This document shows positions 6,369 to 8,073 of a DNA stretch of 8,073 bases, piece after piece. A program made the position numbers and the translations under genes. The first letter of the stretch is position 1; each line of letters begins with the position of its first letter. Source of the DNA: an uncultured Collinsella sp. (GTDB taxonomy: Bacteria; Actinomycetota; Coriobacteriia; Coriobacteriales; Coriobacteriaceae). The notes beneath the pieces were generated by a model. It made no database searches, was not told the origin of the DNA, and saw only the letters and a list, made by a program, of their open reading frames with translations. Where the stretch lies: positions 1-8,073 of the forward strand of contig CAUCXP010000055.1 in the NCBI GenBank assembly GCA_958446785.1, in the 5' to 3' direction.

Positions 6369-6392
6369 AAACGTAAACTATAGTTTACGTTT
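6369..6392. promoter_or_regulatory. Perfect 24-bp palindromic operator with overlapping divergent -10 boxes
   Basis: The half-site AAACGTAAACTA is followed directly by its exact reverse complement, giving a 24-bp dyad with no mismatch, centred between 6380 and 6381. The centre contains TATAGT (6379-6384 on +). By symmetry it also holds TATAGT on - (6377-6382), so both divergent genes could use -10 boxes inside the operator. A + start near 6391 would give an approximately 30-nt leader for the XRE gene. The -35 regions are poor on both sides (for example TGTGTA at 6356-6361). The likely ligand is the adjacent XRE protein acting as a dimer, repressing both genes; this is inference from position and symmetry. 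Confidence 0.85.
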
Positions 6393-6421
6393 ATGTTCGG
6401 CTCCATTTCAAACTCGTCTGC

Positions 6422-6640
6422 ATGGACGAACGTGCTAAACAGATTCTTGGCAGGCGGGTCGAAGAGACACGCAGGGACCTTGGTATCTCCAAGGTTGATT
6501 TTTGTGTGGCGACAGGAATCAGCCGACCCTACCTCGACCGAATCGAAGATGGGACGGCAAATTTCACGCTCAAGGTTCTATTTAAGATCGCGCCCGCCCT
6601 TGGCATGACGGTGTCAGAGCTTCTCGAGGGTATCGAATAG
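6422..6640 (+). CDS. XRE-family helix-turn-helix transcriptional regulator
   Basis: The 72-residue protein is a stand-alone HTH_3 (Cro/C1-type) DNA-binding domain. It starts MDERAKQILGRRVEETRRDLGIS. The helix-turn-helix covers about residues 23-44 and includes the recognition segment GISRPYLDRIEDG. The closing helices contain LFKIAPALGMTVSELLEG. There is no effector-binding or dimerisation domain beyond the HTH, as in small autoregulators and antitoxin-like or phage-like repressors. ATG 6422 is the first possible start in frame. It has no visible Shine-Dalgarno, which suggests weak translation. The perfect palindrome 30 nt upstream is the probable operator, implying autoregulation and control of the divergent gene. 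It converges on the asparaginase gene across 22 bp with no terminator visible. Confidence 0.92.
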   Translation: MDERAKQILGRRVEETRRDLGISKVDFCVATGISRPYLDRIEDGTANFTLKVLFKIAPALGMTVSELLEGIE

Positions 6641-6662
6641 GGGATACTCGTCGACAACTGAA

Positions 6663-7676
6663 TTACGCCATCGGGATGCGGTCGTGGTTGACTTGGCTGT
6701 AGAACAGGCGCTGGATCTCTGCCGCATCACGTGACTGGCCGAGCGCCCACATGGTCTTGGCCACGAGCGTCTCGGTGGTCATGTCGTCGCCGCGCAAAAT
6801 GCCCGGATGATCGGCGTAGGCACGGCCGACCTCATAAACACCCAGGTCAAGGCCCTCTTCGGGGACCTGCGTGGTCATAACGACGGTGCGGCCCGAATCG
6901 ACCCAGCGGAAAATCGCCTCTTGGAACGACTCGCCCGACTCGCCAAACTCGGGGATACCGCCAATGCCAAAGGTCTCAAGGATTACAGCGTCGTAGCTAT
7001 CGGCAAGGGCGTCGAGGATGCCCGGGTTTACGCCGGGCGTGAGCTTGAGTACAAATACGCGCGGGTCGATGCTGTCGTAGAAACGCACCGGGTTTTCGCC
7101 CTGATGCGTGCCGTGAAGCCCGTTGCGCACGATGCGGTCGTTGCGGATATAGGCGATGGGCGGATAGTTGACGCTAATGAACGCGTTAAAGCTCATGGTG
7201 CGCTGTTTGCGGGCGCGCGTACCGGCAATGGCTACGCCGCCAAACACGATTGAGACGTCGTGCGAGTGCTCGTCGAGCGCATAGAGCAGGCTCTGGTACA
7301 GGTTGAGCTTGGCGTCGGTAAAGGGATTGCCCATGGGCTTTTGCGAGCCGGTGAGTACGATAGGCTTGGGGCTGTCCTGAATCAGATAGGAAAGCGCCGC
7401 CGCGGTGTAGCTCATGGTGTCGGTGCCGTGCAGAATCACGAAGCCGTCGTGGTCGGCATAACCCTCGACGATGACGTCGCGGATACGCATCCAGTCACTG
7501 GGGCGCATATTGGTGCTGTCGATGTTCATGGGCTGCACGACGTCGAGCTCGCAGAGGCCCGAGATCTCGGGGACGCTCTGGGCGAGCTCCTCACCGGTCA
7601 GGGCGGGGGAGAGGCCGTTGCCGTCCTCGGTCGATGCGATGGTGCCGCCCGTGGCGATGAGAAGGATGCGCTTCAT
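6663..7676 (-). CDS. ansA: Type I L-asparaginase (cytoplasmic)
   Basis: The 337-residue product hydrolyses L-asparagine to aspartate and ammonia. Its length and the lack of a signal peptide match cytoplasmic type I enzymes (E. coli AnsA has 338 residues). The first catalytic threonine lies in LLIATGGTIAST (Thr12). The second motif is HGTDTMSYTAAALSY, with Thr85 and Asp86, and the catalytic Lys is probably Lys157 in AGTRARKQRT. The Asn-rich segment SFNAFISVNYPPIAYI is typical of the family. ATG 7676 is chosen over an in-frame ATG at 7748 because it gives the family N-terminus MKRILLIATGG. It also has AGGAA (7684-7688 on +) upstream. The gene is divergent from guaA and converges on the XRE gene. 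It supplies nitrogen and aspartate from asparagine. Confidence 0.95.
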   Translation of the reverse strand: MKRILLIATGGTIASTEDGNGLSPALTGEELAQSVPEISGLCELDVVQPMNIDSTNMRPSDWMRIRDVIVEGYADHDGFVILHGTDTMSYTAAALSYLIQDSPKPIVLTGSQKPMGNPFTDAKLNLYQSLLYALDEHSHDVSIVFGGVAIAGTRARKQRTMSFNAFISVNYPPIAYIRNDRIVRNGLHGTHQGENPVRFYDSIDPRVFVLKLTPGVNPGILDALADSYDAVILETFGIGGIPEFGESGESFQEAIFRWVDSGRTVVMTTQVPEEGLDLGVYEVGRAYADHPGILRGDDMTTETLVAKTMWALGQSRDAAEIQRLFYSQVNHDRIPMA

Positions 7677-7724
7677 GCTGGTATTCCTATCGGTTTTGTC
7701 GCCGCAAGGGCGGAGTCGTTCGGC

Positions 7725-7755
7725 AGTATTGTGGCACAGGGCGTCCAATGTTCAA
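7725..7755 (-). promoter_or_regulatory. Tentative ansA promoter
   Basis: On the minus strand TTGAAC (7750-7755) and AATACT (7725-7730) could act as -35 and -10 boxes with a long 19-bp spacer. The -35 overlaps AAACGTAA (7754-7761), identical to the outer 8 bases of the XRE operator half-site. Weak evidence. Confidence 0.3.
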
Positions 7756-7757
7756 AC

Positions 7758-7788
7758 GTAATACATCATCTGTAATGTTTAGTAATAC
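7758..7788. repeat. AT-rich patch with repeated GTAATAC boxes between ansA and guaA
   Basis: GTAATAC occurs at 7758-7764 and 7782-7788, with a related GTAATG at 7772-7777, in an AT-rich island within a GC-rich genome. The boxes lie upstream of both divergent genes and could be binding sites of an unknown regulator. The remaining 268-bp gap (7677-7944) contains no supported gene. Confidence 0.4.
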
Positions 7789-7863
7789 TTCAATTGCCGT
7801 CAAATAAGGGCCCAGGTCGTGCGTTTGCCGTGCGCTGATGGCCGCGAGGGACGAGAAACCCCA

Positions 7864-7880
7864 TATAACGTGTACACTAT
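7864..7880 (+). promoter_or_regulatory. Probable guaA promoter -10 region
   Basis: TATAAC (7864-7869) and TACACT (7873-7878) are both acceptable -10 boxes. TACACT partly overlaps the 8-bp palindrome GTGTACAC (7870-7877). No convincing -35 was found at the right spacing. Transcription would start near 7876-7886, giving a leader of about 60-70 nt. Confidence 0.4.
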
Positions 7881-7919
7881 GGAAGTTATTTTCGTTCATT
7901 CACGCGGGTGGGCACCGGC

Positions 7920-7940
7920 TCCCCGCCAACAAGAGGGGGA
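7920..7940 (+). promoter_or_regulatory. Possible hairpin masking the guaA ribosome binding site
   Basis: TCCCC (7920-7924) can pair with GGGGA (7936-7940), which is the Shine-Dalgarno itself (GAGGGGGA, 7933-7940). An alternative pairing of GCGGG (7904-7908) with CCCGC (7922-7926) would free it. The two are mutually exclusive. This may be chance in GC-rich sequence. Confidence 0.3.
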
Positions 7941-7944
7941 AACC

Positions 7945-8073
7945 ATGGATCAAAAGGCTTCCGCAAAGGTCCTCGTACTCGACTTTGGTGCGCAGTACGG
8001 TCAGCTCATTGCCCGTCTCGTCCGCGACCTCAACGTGTATTCCGAGATTGTCCCCTGCGACATCTCGGCCGAT
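7945..8073 (+). CDS. guaA: GMP synthase (glutamine-hydrolysing), N-terminal 43 codons
   Basis: The visible 43 residues begin [20 protein letters not shown] and continue with [17 protein letters not shown]. This is the characteristic N-terminus of the class I glutamine amidotransferase domain of GuaA, which converts XMP to GMP using glutamine and ATP in purine synthesis. The family motif [12 protein letters not shown] is exact. The gene runs off the window end before the catalytic Cys, so the full domain structure cannot be confirmed. GAGGGGGA (7933-7940) is a strong ribosome binding site 4 nt before ATG 7945. It is divergent from ansA across a 268-bp gap. Confidence 0.96.
   Translation, partial: MDQKASAKVLVLDFGAQYGQLIARLVRDLNVYSEIVPCDISAD

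Noticed and set aside
6346..6369. Upstream ATG extending the 129-residue protein by 8 residues
   Set aside because: AGGAG lies inside this extension and is ideally spaced for the ATG at 6345; the upstream ATG touches the operator.
6013..6376. Two short + frames (69 and 79 codons) opposite the 129-residue gene
   Set aside because: The minus frame has a good ribosome binding site and fills the whole gap; the + frames have none and would end in or run into the operator.
7687..7899. 70-codon minus-strand frame between ansA and guaA
   Set aside because: No ribosome binding site and no recognisable sequence; it runs across both divergent promoter regions.

Overview
The window looks like a chromosomal segment from a GC-rich anaerobic actinobacterium of the Coriobacteriia, most likely Collinsella or a close relative. 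This is inferred from codon use (strong preference for GAG, AAG, GCC, CTG/CTC), the fermentative and Fe-S gene content, and GGAG-type ribosome binding sites with ATG or GTG starts. It is a judgement from reading; no database search was possible. There are nine supported protein genes, two of them cut by the window edges. I see no rRNA, tRNA, CRISPR array, integrase or insertion sequence.

Layout. (1) Positions 2-2955 hold three consecutive genes of the iron-containing (type III) alcohol dehydrogenase superfamily, all on +. They are the C-terminal half of an Fe-alcohol dehydrogenase, a canonical glycerol dehydrogenase (gldA), and a divergent gldA paralogue. Strong intrinsic terminators follow the first two. 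Between gldA and the paralogue lies a compact palindrome made of two inverted 32-nt copies of a REP-like sequence with a GGGGTCAGGTT core. (2) Positions 3107-4360 encode a 417-residue protein with two pairs of [4Fe-4S]-type motifs flanking an unrecognised central domain. (3) Positions 4475-5946 hold ychF and, 11 nt later, a small three-helix membrane protein of the DUF1648/SdpI-N type. (4) Positions 5956-6640 hold a divergent pair: an unrecognised 129-residue protein on - and a 72-residue XRE-type regulator on +. They share a perfect 24-bp palindrome that contains a TATAGT -10-like box on both strands. (5) Positions 6663-8073 hold a cytoplasmic type I asparaginase on - and, divergent from it, the first 43 codons of guaA.

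How the genes fit together. The left third suits fermentative glycerol or alcohol metabolism with NAD(H) recycling. The polyferredoxin is probably an electron-transfer protein, partner unknown. ychF, ansA and guaA are housekeeping genes. The least explained parts are the central domain of the Fe-S protein, the XRE/129-residue divergent module, the function of the second GldA, and the paired palindromic repeat.
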